DNA from: Rotaria sp. Silwood1
Taxonomy: Eukaryota; Rotifera; Eurotatoria; Philodinida; Philodinidae
Direction of reading: 5' to 3'
DNA length: 64,000 nt
Assembly: GCA_905250075.1 (NCBI GenBank)
Contig: CAJNOP010000016.1
Location: 1 to 64,000 of the forward strand
The translations under genes and the position numbers were made by a program. Position 1 is the first letter of the stretch; every line of letters starts with the position of its first letter. This document shows, one piece after another, positions 29,360-41,564 of the stretch. The notes below the pieces were generated by a model. The model made no database searches, was not told where the DNA came from, and was given only the letters and a program-made list of their open reading frames with translations.

Positions 29360-32081
29360 ATGCCTGTAGCTCGAGCTATTGAACGTAATGCATTATCATT
29401 ACCAAGTAGTCCACAAAAATCGTACATTCTTTCATCTCATCTTTCAACACAATATGAAGAAGACAATTCAACGGACGAAAAAAATTCTACAAAAAAAACA
29501 TTAGATTCACCAAGAAAACATAGTGGATCAACGCAAAAAACTGTAACATCTGCCTCTGCAGCATCTCAATCATCTCGTCGTCCAGTAAATCATGATGTAC
29601 TCCTACCAATGAGAGGACGTTCAAATACAGACGTTCAATCAATTATGTCTACATCGAATACTCTTAAACAACAACAAGCAAATATTGGTGGATCTGGTAG
29701 TGATAAAGCTGTAAATCATCATAGTCATCTTCGATCTCAATCCCCAACATCACCGAAACCTAAATGTATCTTACCAACAACAACCTGTCAACCGGGTTAT
29801 GTGACACCATCAAAATTATTTAATATGATGGGTTATGGTCTACAAAATCAATATTTATTTATGCTAGCACATTATTTGTATATAATTGATTGTCGGTCCA
29901 AAGAGAAATTTAATGAAAATCATATTATTACAGGTAATTTCTTTTTAGTATTTTTAACCTAAAAACAATGTCAAGTTGACTTAATTAACCGAAATAAGTG
30001 CATTGCGTCAATAACCATTGAAGAAGTAGCCTTTTTTTTGTAGATGAAGCGTAGAATTGGTTATTTTCTTTTTTGTCTTCTTTCTCATCATCTGATAGTT
30101 TTAATTTGACAAACGTCATTTTGCACCAGCAAAAGTATCTTTATGGCTTTCTCCCTGGAGATGATTTTTAACATTCTACACTTTCTTATCAATGATTGAC
30201 GTCAGCCATACTATATAAAAAAAAAAAAAGAATAGAAGTACATTTTTATTCCGCCCTTATTCTTTATGACAATAGATTGAGTAAGAAAGAAAACAAATAA
30301 GGATTGTTTTTTTTCATTTGTATAAATTAAATATCATATACTCAATAGATTTCAATAAGTTAAATAAAAGAATCATTTTAGCTGAAAATCATAAACTTCT
30401 CAATCCTCAATTGTCTATTTGTTTAATTATTCAAAAATTTAATTTTATTGAACGAAACAAACTGTATTTGCGACTTTAGATCGAAGAAAATTTTTGCTTT
30501 GAGAACATGATAATAGGAACGTCTCGTGCACAATAGTTTGTTTACTAGAATATGAAAGTGTCATTTGGCAAATGATACTCACGATTATGCAATTCTAGTC
30601 AGTTGATCATTTTAAAAAAACTGGTATATGGCTTCTGCAGTAATGCAAATGAAAACTTATTATAGTCACCTACTGCGTCACAATACATGTCACCAAGTTT
30701 TTATTCATCAATTTCAAACTTATTTATATATTACAAACCTTCATTTATTTTGTCCTGAAATAAAAAGTTCTTAGAGAAATAATGCACCTATTTATTCTAG
30801 AACATAAAAATAAAATTGAAAAAAATAATATTCAGCCGATTGTATCTTTTTAAGCAATAGCTGCAATCGATTGAATCCAAAAAATTTATAGCTTGTACGG
30901 TCCATTTAGATTCGACAATTATTGAAACTAAAATTAAAATCGTTACATTTCCAATCGTTTTTTAATACCGGTGGAGGCATTTGCAATTGCTTGACTCCCC
31001 TCAGTAAATAATGTACAATCATTTCTGTTTGCAAGAATTGCAGAGACTTGAACGCAGAAATCCGATGACTGACTTTACACAGTTAAATTTTGTTTCAAAC
31101 TATATTGTAAAAATTCGATCATTGAATCCGATTGTCAAATTCCTAGGCCCAAGTTTCTGCCACAGTCTAGAGTTTACCAACCAAAAACTCAAGAACGTGG
31201 ATACCAGAATTATTGACCTAAGCCACTGTTGTCCATTCAAGTTTAATTTATTTCATTAAATGACTTTGAATTTCTCATTCTAGCCATTCATTGGGAAGAT
31301 GCATTAAGTGGTGCTGTCTACATATCAATCGTTGAACGATTTAGTGAAATAGTCTTATATGATGAAAAAGGAATTTTTTACAATACATCAACAGAAATGC
31401 GTCGTGTTTCTAATCGTTTTTCACCACCAGGTACTAAAGCATGTTTAACATTAAGTGGTGGTTTTGAAGCATTTCGTACATATTTTCCTTTCGTTTGTAC
31501 ACAATCTGATATACGTTCAACAGTTGATCGTGAAAAATTTCTTACAATTTATCCATCCGTTGTTCTTGACAATCAACTTTATCTTGGTAAAAATAAAAAC
31601 AAAATAAAAAAAAAAAACTATTATTTTTATTTTTATTTTTGTAATAGGTACTGGTCATCAAGCAACAAATTGGAAAGTTGTACGTGATCTTAAAATAACA
31701 CATATAATAAATATATCTGTTGAACATCAATGTGTATTTACTGATAAAATAAAATATTTACATTTAGAATTAGAAGATATGGAAGATGTTTTACTTAAAG
31801 ATCGTTTTGAAGAAACAATACGTTTTATGGAAACAGCATTTCAAAATTCATCAAGTCGCATACTTGTTCATTGTAATTTAGGTATATCAAGATCAACAAC
31901 AATAATTCTTGCTTATTTAATGAAAACATATAATGCAACACTACTTGAAGCATTTAAATTTTTACGACATCGACGTCCAATTGTTAGTCCTAATGTCGGT
32001 TTTCTTCGTCAATTAATTGATTATGAATATACTCTTTTTTCTCATACATATACTGATCCAAATGATCCAATATTTCATTAA
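29360..32081 (+). CDS. STYXL1-like rhodanese plus dual-specificity phosphatase, catalytic site intact
   Basis: Three exons: 29360-29933, 31284-31586, 31648-32081; 436 residues, phases exact. Order: a Ser/Thr-rich N-terminal tail (1-150), a rhodanese domain of MAP-kinase-phosphatase type (YLYIIDCRSKEKFNENH and later LSGGFEAFRTYFPF), then a dual-specificity phosphatase domain from about 280. The best family match I can recall is STYXL1 (MK-STYX): TPSKLFN before the rhodanese core, the IDCRSKEKF block, YLGTGHQATNW at the start of the catalytic domain, and an ending DPNDPIF close to the human tail. Mammalian STYXL1 is a pseudophosphatase whose active-site Cys is replaced; here the loop reads HCNLGISRS, with nucleophile Cys368, Arg374 and a candidate general acid Asp336, so it should be active. 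Alternative: a diverged MKP. The first intron is 1.35 kb. CDC25 follows 1.2 kb downstream on the same strand. Confidence 0.87.
29934..31283. other. First intron of the STYXL1-like gene
   Basis: A 1.35-kb intron. Most is AT-rich. The last 300 bases (about 30960-31255) are less AT-rich and include an 82-codon open frame at 31011-31259; I do not recognise its product and suspect a fragment of an inserted element rather than an exon, because the acceptor at 31283 already gives an exact join. Confidence 0.5.
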
Positions 32082-33300
32082 ATCAATTGACATAAATTTT
32101 ATCGTACCCTAATATACGTATTTGTCATGCTATTCGTGTGTTTGTTTGTTTTCCTCCTGGTGCACTCTTTTTTAATTCTATTCATTGTAAATTGTTATGT
32201 TGATAGGTAACAATAAAAGAAAACAAATATCCACCTGTGCATATCACAGTTACTGATTGATTATCAGAGAAGATACATAGCACTTGTCACTATATAAGAG
32301 CATTTCTACAATTGATAAAAAAAATATCATTCAACTACAACGATGACGGTAAGAATACGATTTCTATTTTCAAATAGCAAGAAGATTTCCATTTTCGAAA
32401 TAGTACACAAGGTAGAAAACCCATATTCAGTGGTTGAGATACAATTACAAGAATTTAAAAGGAACATATTGTTCTTCGATTGAATATTTTCAATATGAGT
32501 TGGTTTTGTTTTATTGTTTTGAGAGAAGATGCCATTATGCAGCAGGAGGAGAGTAAACTTAAATGGCGTTCATATGATACACTGACCGTTGATTATTCCA
32601 AACAGGAATGATGAACACTTATTGTGACAATGAATCTATTATCGAACAAGCAAAAAATTCCATTTTTTATTTTTACAAAAAAATAATAAGAGATGACTAT
32701 TCAAGTTTTTGATGCATTTTCAAAAATATCTTAGTGCAGCAGCTTTTAAAAACGCTGAAATATCAATACAACCTTTATCACCACGTTATTATAATTTCAT
32801 TAATGTATTTATCTGTTATAAATTTATTTGTCCAACAATTTTTGAATGACGAGAAGAACTACATCCACATCTTCAACGCAAAATAAATTTTCACACAAGA
32901 AAAACGTTAATTGAAGAATAGAATTTTTATGTAATAAACGAAAAGTAAATCTGTAGCAGCAAATCGTTCACATGGCTTACATTAGATAAGAAATTGAGCT
33001 TCTTTTCTATTGACTATGTCACTACACTTCTAATTGTTTTGTTTTTGTAATGTATATATTCAATACGATCTATTGTATTTTACGTATGTATAGTTTAACC
33101 AATTAAGAAGACAACAAAACAACATGACAATTAATCATTCTACTAATTGAAAAATCATCATCTATTGTTTGATGATGGAGTGATATTAGTATATCATGGG
33201 GATGATTAAAATGATCTTATGTTTAGTTAGAATAAAATAAAAATTTCAATACATAAAATATTATTTCATTTCATTTACTTTTATTTTAAAGTTTGCTGTA
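32082..33300. other. Spacer between the two phosphatase genes
   Basis: No complete gene. It contains the 3' end of the STYXL1-like transcript. At about 32735-32940 on the plus strand a frame with QPLSPRYYNFINVF, then a stop, then REELHPHLQRKINFHTRK in the same frame looks like a decayed exon of an unknown gene. The rest is AT-rich. Confidence 0.5.
32212..32217 (+). terminator. Candidate poly(A) signal of the STYXL1-like gene
   Basis: AATAAA about 130 bases after the stop codon. Supported by position only. Confidence 0.4.
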
Positions 33301-34040
33301 ATGTCTCATCATCTTGACACACTATCACCATTATTTTCATCACCACTTATTCGTTCTAAGTCTAAAATACAATCAACAAAGTCATCTGTTGTTAAAAATC
33401 TTCAAATTCTTTTCGATGAACAATCATCATTACCCTTAGTAAAACGTTCATCTCATCCAGATCTTAAACGTATATCATCACAAACGGTAATAGTTTAGAA
33501 ATATTTTTCTATATCCAGTATAAAATGTTTTATCTGATTTGTTAGCTTGGATCTCTTTTGGATAAACAAACAAATAATATATTAATTATTGATGCTCGTT
33601 ATCCATTTGAATATTCTGGTGGTCATATTACTTCAGCTATTAATATATATACTGAAAATGATCTACGTTTATTATTTACTAAATTAATATCATCATCATG
33701 TCGTCCATCAATAATTATTTTTCATTGTGAATTTTCATCTGAACGTGGTCCACGACTTTGTCGTTTATTTCGTTCATTAGATCGTCAATATAATATATCA
33801 AACTATCCTTATTTATCATTTCCATCAATTTATTTACTTGATGGTGGTTATGCAGATTTTTATAAACATTCATTTTGTAAACAACATTGTGAACCGAAAT
33901 CTTATATATCAATGTATGAACAACAGTATACACAAGAGTTAAAAATATATCGTCATGCAAAAAAAATTGCGAATGGAAGAATTACAACTAAAAAATTAAT
34001 TGAACAACAAACAGGTCCTATCCAATTTTGTTTATCGTAA
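33301..34040 (+). CDS. CDC25: CDC25-type dual-specificity phosphatase
   Basis: Two exons: 33301-33486 and 33546-34040; 226 residues, phase 0 join. CDC25 removes inhibitory phosphates from cyclin-dependent kinases to drive cell-cycle entry. The rhodanese-fold catalytic domain spans about 63-195: IIDARYPFEYSGGHI, then the diagnostic loop HCEFSSERGPR with nucleophile Cys123 and Arg129, and YLLDGGYADFY. The common IDCRYPYEY reads IDARYPFEY here, so the non-catalytic Cys that can pair with the nucleophile in other CDC25 proteins is Ala. The N-terminal regulatory part is only about 62 residues, against hundreds in most animal CDC25 proteins; it holds one basic Ser patch (VKRSSHPDLKR, near 46-56) that could be a phosphorylation or 14-3-3 site. 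Upstream exons are possible but none was found, and the ATG has a stop-rich upstream context. Confidence 0.93.
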
Positions 34041-34072
34041 AAAGATTTTATTTAATGTTTGTATGATTTTAA

Positions 34073-34078
34073 AATAAA
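34073..34078 (+). terminator. Candidate poly(A) signal of CDC25
   Basis: AATAAA 33 bases after the CDC25 stop, followed by a second overlapping copy (AAATAAATA). Confidence 0.45.
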
Positions 34079-36542
34079 ATAAATATATGATATCAAAGAC
34101 TACATGTAATTTTAAAATTATATGAAAAAGAACAATGTTCTATTATAATTCGATTGTTTCTCAATCATATGTTAGCATCCACGTTAAGATGACATCGAAC
34201 ATCAAATTCAGAGATAAATTGGTCTATTCCGAAGCATTATTTTGTTTAGTGTCCAGTTTCACGTTTTCATGCACTCACAGCTCCATAGCTGAGAAAATGA
34301 TCAACAAGAAATAACTGTACGTTGACTTTTTCGGGAAGTAGTTAATAAACAACTAAAACGTTTTTCTTTTCCTTGTTTAGGTACACAGTGAGTATGAGAT
34401 ATTGGTGTAACAAGAACTGAGTTCGGGTCCAAGCCGATAACAACATGAACCTACCGCTATCTAAGAGCAGTCTGATTCAGTACTACACCATATTGGTTTC
34501 TTGATGATCTTATTTCGGTCTCTTTCATGTTTGATCGAGATTTACTATATAACAGAACTAATAATAATTCAACTTCAACGAAATGATGCGTCAGTGACCA
34601 TTGATAAGACACATATATTAAATACGAAAAGTAAACAACAAGTTTACAGATAGTAATGTACTTTTACTTGATGATCAAGATATAGAAATAGGAATTCGAT
34701 GTGAGAAAACCGTAAAAACAAAATTTGTTCAGAAGCATAGATCAGCAATCTAACTTTTTTCATTATATAAGTATAATACATCTATGGGCTATAAATGTTG
34801 ATGATTTTTGTATCTTGTTATTCTTCATTGTACAAATAATCCTCTTCTACATGATATATCAAAAGTCTTAAACAGTTAATAAATATAGAATGTTAGGCTA
34901 TTAATGAAACTGTATCAAAAACTTTTCTTTTTGAAATCAAAGATCCGTAAGTTTTGATTCGTCAAGACCAAGCTCATCAATAGTGTAGACAACGTTACAC
35001 CTTCCGCTACACTTTCAAAATTATTCTTTTTTCGTTGTCATCAAACAATGAATATCTGGTCTTTTTCGATATCCACTCGGCTTTCTATGATTCATACGAA
35101 CTTTTGATCATTTTAATGTTTTAAATTAGTTTTTGTGAATATTTGCCTTGATATAATCTTACGAAAAGAAAGCTAGAGAATCAATAGTAAGATCAGAATG
35201 AATTATACAATAGTGTAACAAATTCGTTTTCACTCTTATAAATGTTTCGAAAGACTCACAAATGATTGTCTGTAAAGAAATTCACTCATGATTCTATCGT
35301 TTTTAAATATGTCACTCAAATGATGAAAACTCGATAATCAAATGTCTGTATGATTGAAAATCTATAGTGACGTTAAAAACTTAAGCAAGTATTGACAAAG
35401 AACGGTGCATGTTGATGGTCACACTGAAAACAGTCTAATTTTTTAATTGTAGTCACAAGTTTAACATTTTCTCGACTATAAATGAATTTGATGTTCACCA
35501 ATCAAAACATATCAGAATCCTGTTTCAAATAAAAAAGAATGATGATTAAACTTGATCAATAATCGAGTTATTTGTATTTATTAACTGTTCTTGACTTTCG
35601 AGACACAGTATTAAATATAGTCATGAATATATGTTATTGATAATATTAAGTACGAATTGAGAAACCATGGAATGGGATCAAATCAAGAATAAATCAGAGG
35701 GAGCGATGTAGTTTTAATTAATATAATCATTAGTTGATCAATTATGTTTCAACTTGTGAATTTATGGACAGATTTTATACACAAGAATTGTTACAGCAGA
35801 AAACAATCTACAATAGCTTGAATTTTCACTGAGTTCATCTATTAATGATTGTAGTAATTGAAATTTCATTGTTCTCTCTCGGTTCATCTATAAGTATCTG
35901 AGTTTGACATCGATCTGCAGACTACTTCGAGCTATAATATAAATTTATTTCTTAATCAAGCATTAGATGCGTCCAATCTTATACCCGAGATGGAACGTTA
36001 TCTCAGTATGTTCACTACCATCTATTTGTTCATCTACGTGTTTATTATGTGTGATATATATATTTATGTAATGTAGTTAAGAAGTTAGGAATTGATCATT
36101 GGGAAAAAAAAATTTGAATTATTGAAAAACTGGTTATAGAATATTAAAAAAAGTTGTTCTTTTTTTTTAAGTGTGCTATATAATAATAAATCAAGTGCAA
36201 TTGACAATGACGATCAAATTTTCTATATAGGAAAACATTGTATGTTATGGAAATTGAAAAAGAAAATTGTTTAATAAAGCGAGTAAATAGAACGAAAACA
36301 AATTAAGGATTGATCAATGAGATATAAAGAATTTATATTTTATATATATATATATATAGCAAAATAAAGATCTAAATTTGTGCAACATGTGAATAGATAA
36401 AAACAAGAATATCATTTTAATGATTATTTTGAATGCGATTAAATAAAGACATTTCTAGAAAAACAAGCGTATGATAACAATTTTATGACAAATACTTGAT
36501 GCATTACTCAAAGCAAACATTTATCTGTGAGACTTTATATCT

Positions 36543-36728
36543 TATCAAAGAATTTTTTTTGTACTAGTAAAAAGGTTTCTTTAATATATATTTAAGTTTA
36601 AAAAAAATAAATGTAATGAAGACAATAGAAATATATATCAAAGAATTTTTTTTGTACTAGTAAAAAGGTTTCTTTAATATATATTTAAGTTTAAAAAAAA
36701 TAAATGTAATGCAGACAATAGAAATATG
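36543..36728. repeat. 93-bp tandem duplication
   Basis: Two adjacent copies, 36543-36635 and 36636-36728, are identical except for one A/C difference (GTAATGAAGAC versus GTAATGCAGAC). The near-identity shows a recent local duplication. No coding content. Confidence 0.95.
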
Positions 36729-39271
36729 AATTCTGTTGAAGAAAGAAACGATCAATGATCAATGGAACAGATAATCGATGAGAAAATAGATTTCATTTAT
36801 CAGATTAAGAAAACATCGAAATTGATCAATAAATATTTTAAGTCATTGTTGACGTTATGTAATTTAATAAAACTATTTAATGAGATTGATACGATATATA
36901 TTCATTCTAGACATTTCATACTAATCTTTTCTCTTGCTTTTTTTTTGTAATAAAATGGCGTCTACTTATTCGTTTTGTTGTAAATCGGATATTTATCATA
37001 ACTCGCCGATTACTTAGCGCTTTTACTAGCTAAAGTATGCACAAAAAAAATTTTATTGAAGGTTGTTCTTTGATTATGACAAAAAGTTGTAGTAAACTTA
37101 ATATATTGCCTGATTTTCCGGAAACAAAGAAGATTTTATATAGTGTTATATTGCCGATAGTTTTTATTACCTCGTTCGTCTTTTTTTATTACCTATAAAT
37201 ATTGTATGCAGTCTCGTTTTTTTTCAATGTCCTAATCAGTAGTCTAGTTGGTGTGTTTTCAAGAACAAGAACATATTAATTATGAATACAGTGTCGATAA
37301 TGAGTAATGAAAGAAATACATGAAGAATTTCTATTGATTATAATTTAGATAATTAATTAATGAACGAATTGAATAGTTTTTTTTTTGTTTTTCTTGGTTT
37401 ATAGAAATGAGGAAAATTTTTATTTCAAATCATTTGAATTTCATTTATCGAATATTTATATTATTTATGTATATATATTTTCCTATATGTTAGTTCTTTT
37501 TTTCGTTTGGAAATATATGGCATAACTCTGTTTTATATAAATTAACATATCTGCTGAATGGAAAATCGGTTAGCATAATGTTATATACGAATAGCAGTAT
37601 ACCTCATTTACATCTGTATAACGTCGACAGATGTATTGGCTTCATGATAATAATGATGATAATGGCAATGAATGCATCCTTGGACTTGAATTGAGAAAGT
37701 GTTATCGAGCTAGCACTCAAAGAGGGATAAAGCTCCTGTTACTTCCTAGTTTCTTCCATCTGGCATGACGTAACTATTTATATTGACCTCTTTATTTTTC
37801 TCCATGGCGTGATAGCTGCATGTATTATTCGTTGATTATTGTTTCTATATGCATTGATGAGAAGAGAAAAAAGGAGAGAAATGCTTAGCGTTAATTCGGA
37901 TTGACATTCCACTTTAGAATTGTGTTTTTTGTCCTAAGATAGAAAAAAAAAGACCTCATAGGACATATTAATCGCCTGAGCTATTATACTAAACATGAAA
38001 ATCATGAAAACAATCATACAATCATGAGAGAGATATTCAAATATAAAGTAAAACACACCGAATTGCTATTTTTAGGAAGACTAGTTAGCGGTAATCGAGT
38101 GAATTCTGATTTTTTCCGATATAAGCATGTTTAACGCCGAATAATTCTCCTTTTTTTCTCTATTCTCTCTGGCAAAATGTTTGTACCGATATAAAAAATG
38201 ATAGTTGAGCAACCGTGACAACCAATAGCATTATATAGAAGTTTCTTATTGTTTTGATTACAATTTGATATATTACTTTTTTTGCTTGAACCCAAAGGCG
38301 AAAATTATACTTAACTATTTCGTTACATAAAACAGGTGTGTATCCGTTTAAATTTTTTCAATCTTTTTCCTATAGTTTCTTCTTGTCTATGTTATGTCAA
38401 CAAACATAGATTGTATCATGTCATATTAGTACAAACAGCTATATTATACAAACAATGATGAAAGATAAGTCTACTAACTGATAAAAGCGTAATAAAGCAT
38501 AAGTTTCTAGACATAAATACGTATATGTAGTGACAACAAAAACAGTCATTATTGTCTTTTCTAAGTAGAAAAGATGATACAACAACAAAAAAACATAGCA
38601 ATAAGATAAGTTTGTTTTTTCCACTTGACTAAGATGGGAATAATGAACAATAAACAGAAAAAAAAATGTTGTGTCCACTAGGGAATCATCTGACATGTCA
38701 CATCGATGTATATAAGTGTCAATAGTTATTTTATGCTTATTTTGTTACTAACAACTAGTAGATTCTATTTATTAAATAGTAAAAAAGCAAAAGAGTTTTT
38801 TTTCTTTTTTTCTATATGTATCAAAAACTAGATAAAACATTTTTTTCTTACTACAATTAATGATAAGAACAAGTGTCTTGCCATTTCTTAATTTTTGTCC
38901 TACATGTCGTTTCAACCTACTAATTCAGTTTGTTAAATGTCTAGCATTCTGTGTGTTCTTTAGATACTAATATTTGATGAATAACCTAATATTTTCGAGT
39001 GACGAAAGGTTACTTGTATTTTTTAACTGTTACTATGGTTTAGTAAGACTTTGGAGCCGTTAATCATAATTATATTATATGATGTTCCTAAGCATTTGTT
39101 TTCCTCTTATTTGAAAGAGATAATATAATCAGTTGATATCTATCGTTTTTGATGAGGCATAGATAAGCGTGGGTGTGCAATTATATAGACAGAAAGAAGA
39201 ATTTTGCGTTTTTCTTTCTCTTCAATTCTAGAAATGGGCTATTATGTTAGTTAGATAATTATCATTAAATA

Positions 39272-40664
39272 ATGAATTGTTCGGAAACAGAAGATATTGC
39301 GCGTCAAATTGAATTATATACTTATCCAATTTTACTTACTATTGGTACAGTGGGAAACTTTTTATCGTTTATTGTTTTAATTCAAATGCGACAACATAGC
39401 GTATATCGGTATCTAACATTTATGTCTCTTGCGGATACCATTGTTTTATATATTGGATTATTACGTGAGTTACTCTTATCATCAAATTTTCATATCCATA
39501 TTCATGGAACAATATTATGTAAATTACATGTTTTCTTTTTCTAGTAAGTTAATGACTTTTATTTAACAAAGTAAAATTTCAATAATTCTGTTTTTTTGAA
39601 GTAATACTCTACATTTATCATCATGGTTTCGATGTTGTTTAAATTTAGATCGTTATATTGCTGTTAAATTTCCTATATATACATCAAAATGGTGTCGTAC
39701 ACGACAAGCAACAATTAATGGAAGTATTGTATTAATAATTTTATGTTTATCTAATATTCATTTATTAATATTTGTTCATGGTGATAATAATAATGGTATA
39801 AATTCTAATCGATCAACTGTTAATCCATTCCAATATCAACAATGTTATTTACATGAAAATTATGTATATTTTTTTGAACATATCTATACATGGATTGATA
39901 TGTTTCTTGTAACAATAATCCCATTTCTATTTATAACTTTATGTAATTTAACTGTTATTAATCGTGTATTTCTTGTATCAGGTCCAAGTAAAAAAAATGA
40001 TTTAGTTAGTCGTTCAAAAGCAACAAATCGTTTACGTTCACTTTGTCTTATGATGATATGTTCATCATTTGTATTTGTTGCAACAACTTTACCAGTTACA
40101 GCATTTATTATTGATTTATTGTCAAATAAATCCTCTATTGAAGCTATTCGTTGTCGACGAATACAATGGACTATTTATAACATATTAATGTATTTTAATT
40201 ATGCAAGCATACTTAGTTATTGTTTATCTGGAACAGAATTTCGTCATGTTCTAATGACAACAATACGTATGAAAACAAAATCAAGTTTAGTTTCAATGTT
40301 TCACACAGATATGATGAATGCTGTTAATTTACGTCGAACATCAACACCTCAACAATCAAATCGATTAGTTGTTGATTATGAAGATAAACAACGATTTCGT
40401 TCATTATCTGTTGTTGTTCTACCATCAATGAAATTAAATAAAAACCAACATGTTTCAAAAATAAATTATAGTAATAAAAAATATTTAGATATTCAACCAA
40501 TAAATTATAGTACTAAAGATAAACATTCATGGACAAGTCAAACAAATTGTGCCGGTTTAACATTATCATCAACCATGCAAAGTTCGCGTGAAACAGGAAG
40601 AAGATCAAGTTGTTTATTAAATAATCCTTTAGATGATGATAATCAACATGTAAAAAACAATTAG
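39272..40664 (+). CDS. Orphan class A (rhodopsin-like) neuropeptide-type GPCR
   Basis: Two exons: 39272-39543 and 39602-40664; 444 residues, the split Tyr codon joins exactly. A plasma-membrane seven-helix receptor: short N-terminus with an NCS glycosylation site at residue 2, GN at 28-29 in TM1, LAD with Asp55 in TM2, disulfide Cys83, DRY at 107-109, then TM4 to TM6. TM7 ends in NYASILSY in place of the usual NPxxY, a common departure in lineage-specific invertebrate peptide receptors. A second Cys in the TM4-TM5 loop (QQCYLH) can pair with Cys83. The tail after TM7 is about 150 residues and rich in Ser, Arg and Asn. No aminergic Asp in TM3, so a peptide ligand is more likely; the ligand cannot be named. 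FMRFamide- or thyrotropin-type receptors are the closest style. Confidence 0.88.
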
Positions 40665-41564
40665 TTTCTGTTGAAAAATAAATATTAGTGAAATGCATTA
40701 TTTTTGGATATTAACGTTCCATTTAGCTTCGAATGTATTATAAAATTTTCAAAAAAATAATAATAATAATAATAACAAAAAAAAAAGACATTAAATGGAC
40801 AAAGTCATTATAAACTAAACAAAAATTTTTCTTTTTGTTGATTTGATCAATTTCTATAATAGATAAATATATTCTAATATGAACATTCAGAAATGTTACT
40901 GAACAATTTTTGTTTAGAAAGAATTCACTTTTTTATTTTTAGAGAATTATCTATTTCCGTCAGCTAGAATGACTCTATGTTGCAAATATATTTTATCTTT
41001 CTTGACGAGTATTTTTTCTTTGTTTTTTTTATAAGCTTTTCTATATTATTTGGATTGATTTTCAGTGGATTGATGGTTATTAATATAGATTATAAATCAA
41101 AATATTTGATGCGAGAGATGTTAATAAAAATGAAACATGACTTCCTTTCAAAAGCAATTAACTGTTTGTCTTCCATCTATAAATGATTAATCCTTTTTTT
41201 AATTCTATCGGATTATTGTTGATTTTAAATCTCAGTCGGATGATCTACATCTCAACCATTACGAGTCTAAAAAAACAATAAGCAAAATGAAGCATGTAAT
41301 CTAAACAATCAAAAGACAAAAAAAAAGACGCTTAAGCTCTTGTTGACTTATGTCTACGTTAATGGGACCTTTTCTTTTATGCGAGAATAAAAATAACTCA
41401 GCGTAGGATGGACACATGGGAATATACTCTTTCATATTCATATTACAGAAATTGCGTTATAGATATTGTTAAGTTCATCCAATTATATTGTCTGTATATG
41501 TTTGAATTATTTCAAATGCAAAAAGAAAATATTCTGACAAGAAGACTAATTGGAATACATCAAT
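40665..41564. other. Convergent intergenic region
   Basis: It lies between the GPCR (+) and the oxidoreductase (-) and should contain both 3' ends. An AAT trinucleotide run lies at about 40756-40774. No gene is seen. Confidence 0.6.
40677..40682 (+). terminator. Candidate poly(A) signal of the orphan GPCR
   Basis: AATAAA 13 bases after the stop codon; position is the only support and it is close to the stop, so a downstream site may be used. Confidence 0.3.

Larger units (their letters stand above)
34041..39271. other. Gene-free region between CDC25 and the second GPCR
   Basis: About 5.2 kb without a supported gene. Open frames of 60-85 codons near 36.8 kb (+) and 38.5 kb (-) are AT-driven and unlike known families. 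Present are a perfect-period 93-bp tandem duplication at 36543-36728, AT dinucleotide runs near 36340 and 37460, and many A or T runs. The last few hundred bases should include the GPCR promoter. Confidence 0.6.

Noticed and set aside
34370-34460. Sequence with a GTTCGGGTCC motif resembling a tRNA B-box
   Set aside because: No cloverleaf stems or A-box at the right distance could be drawn.
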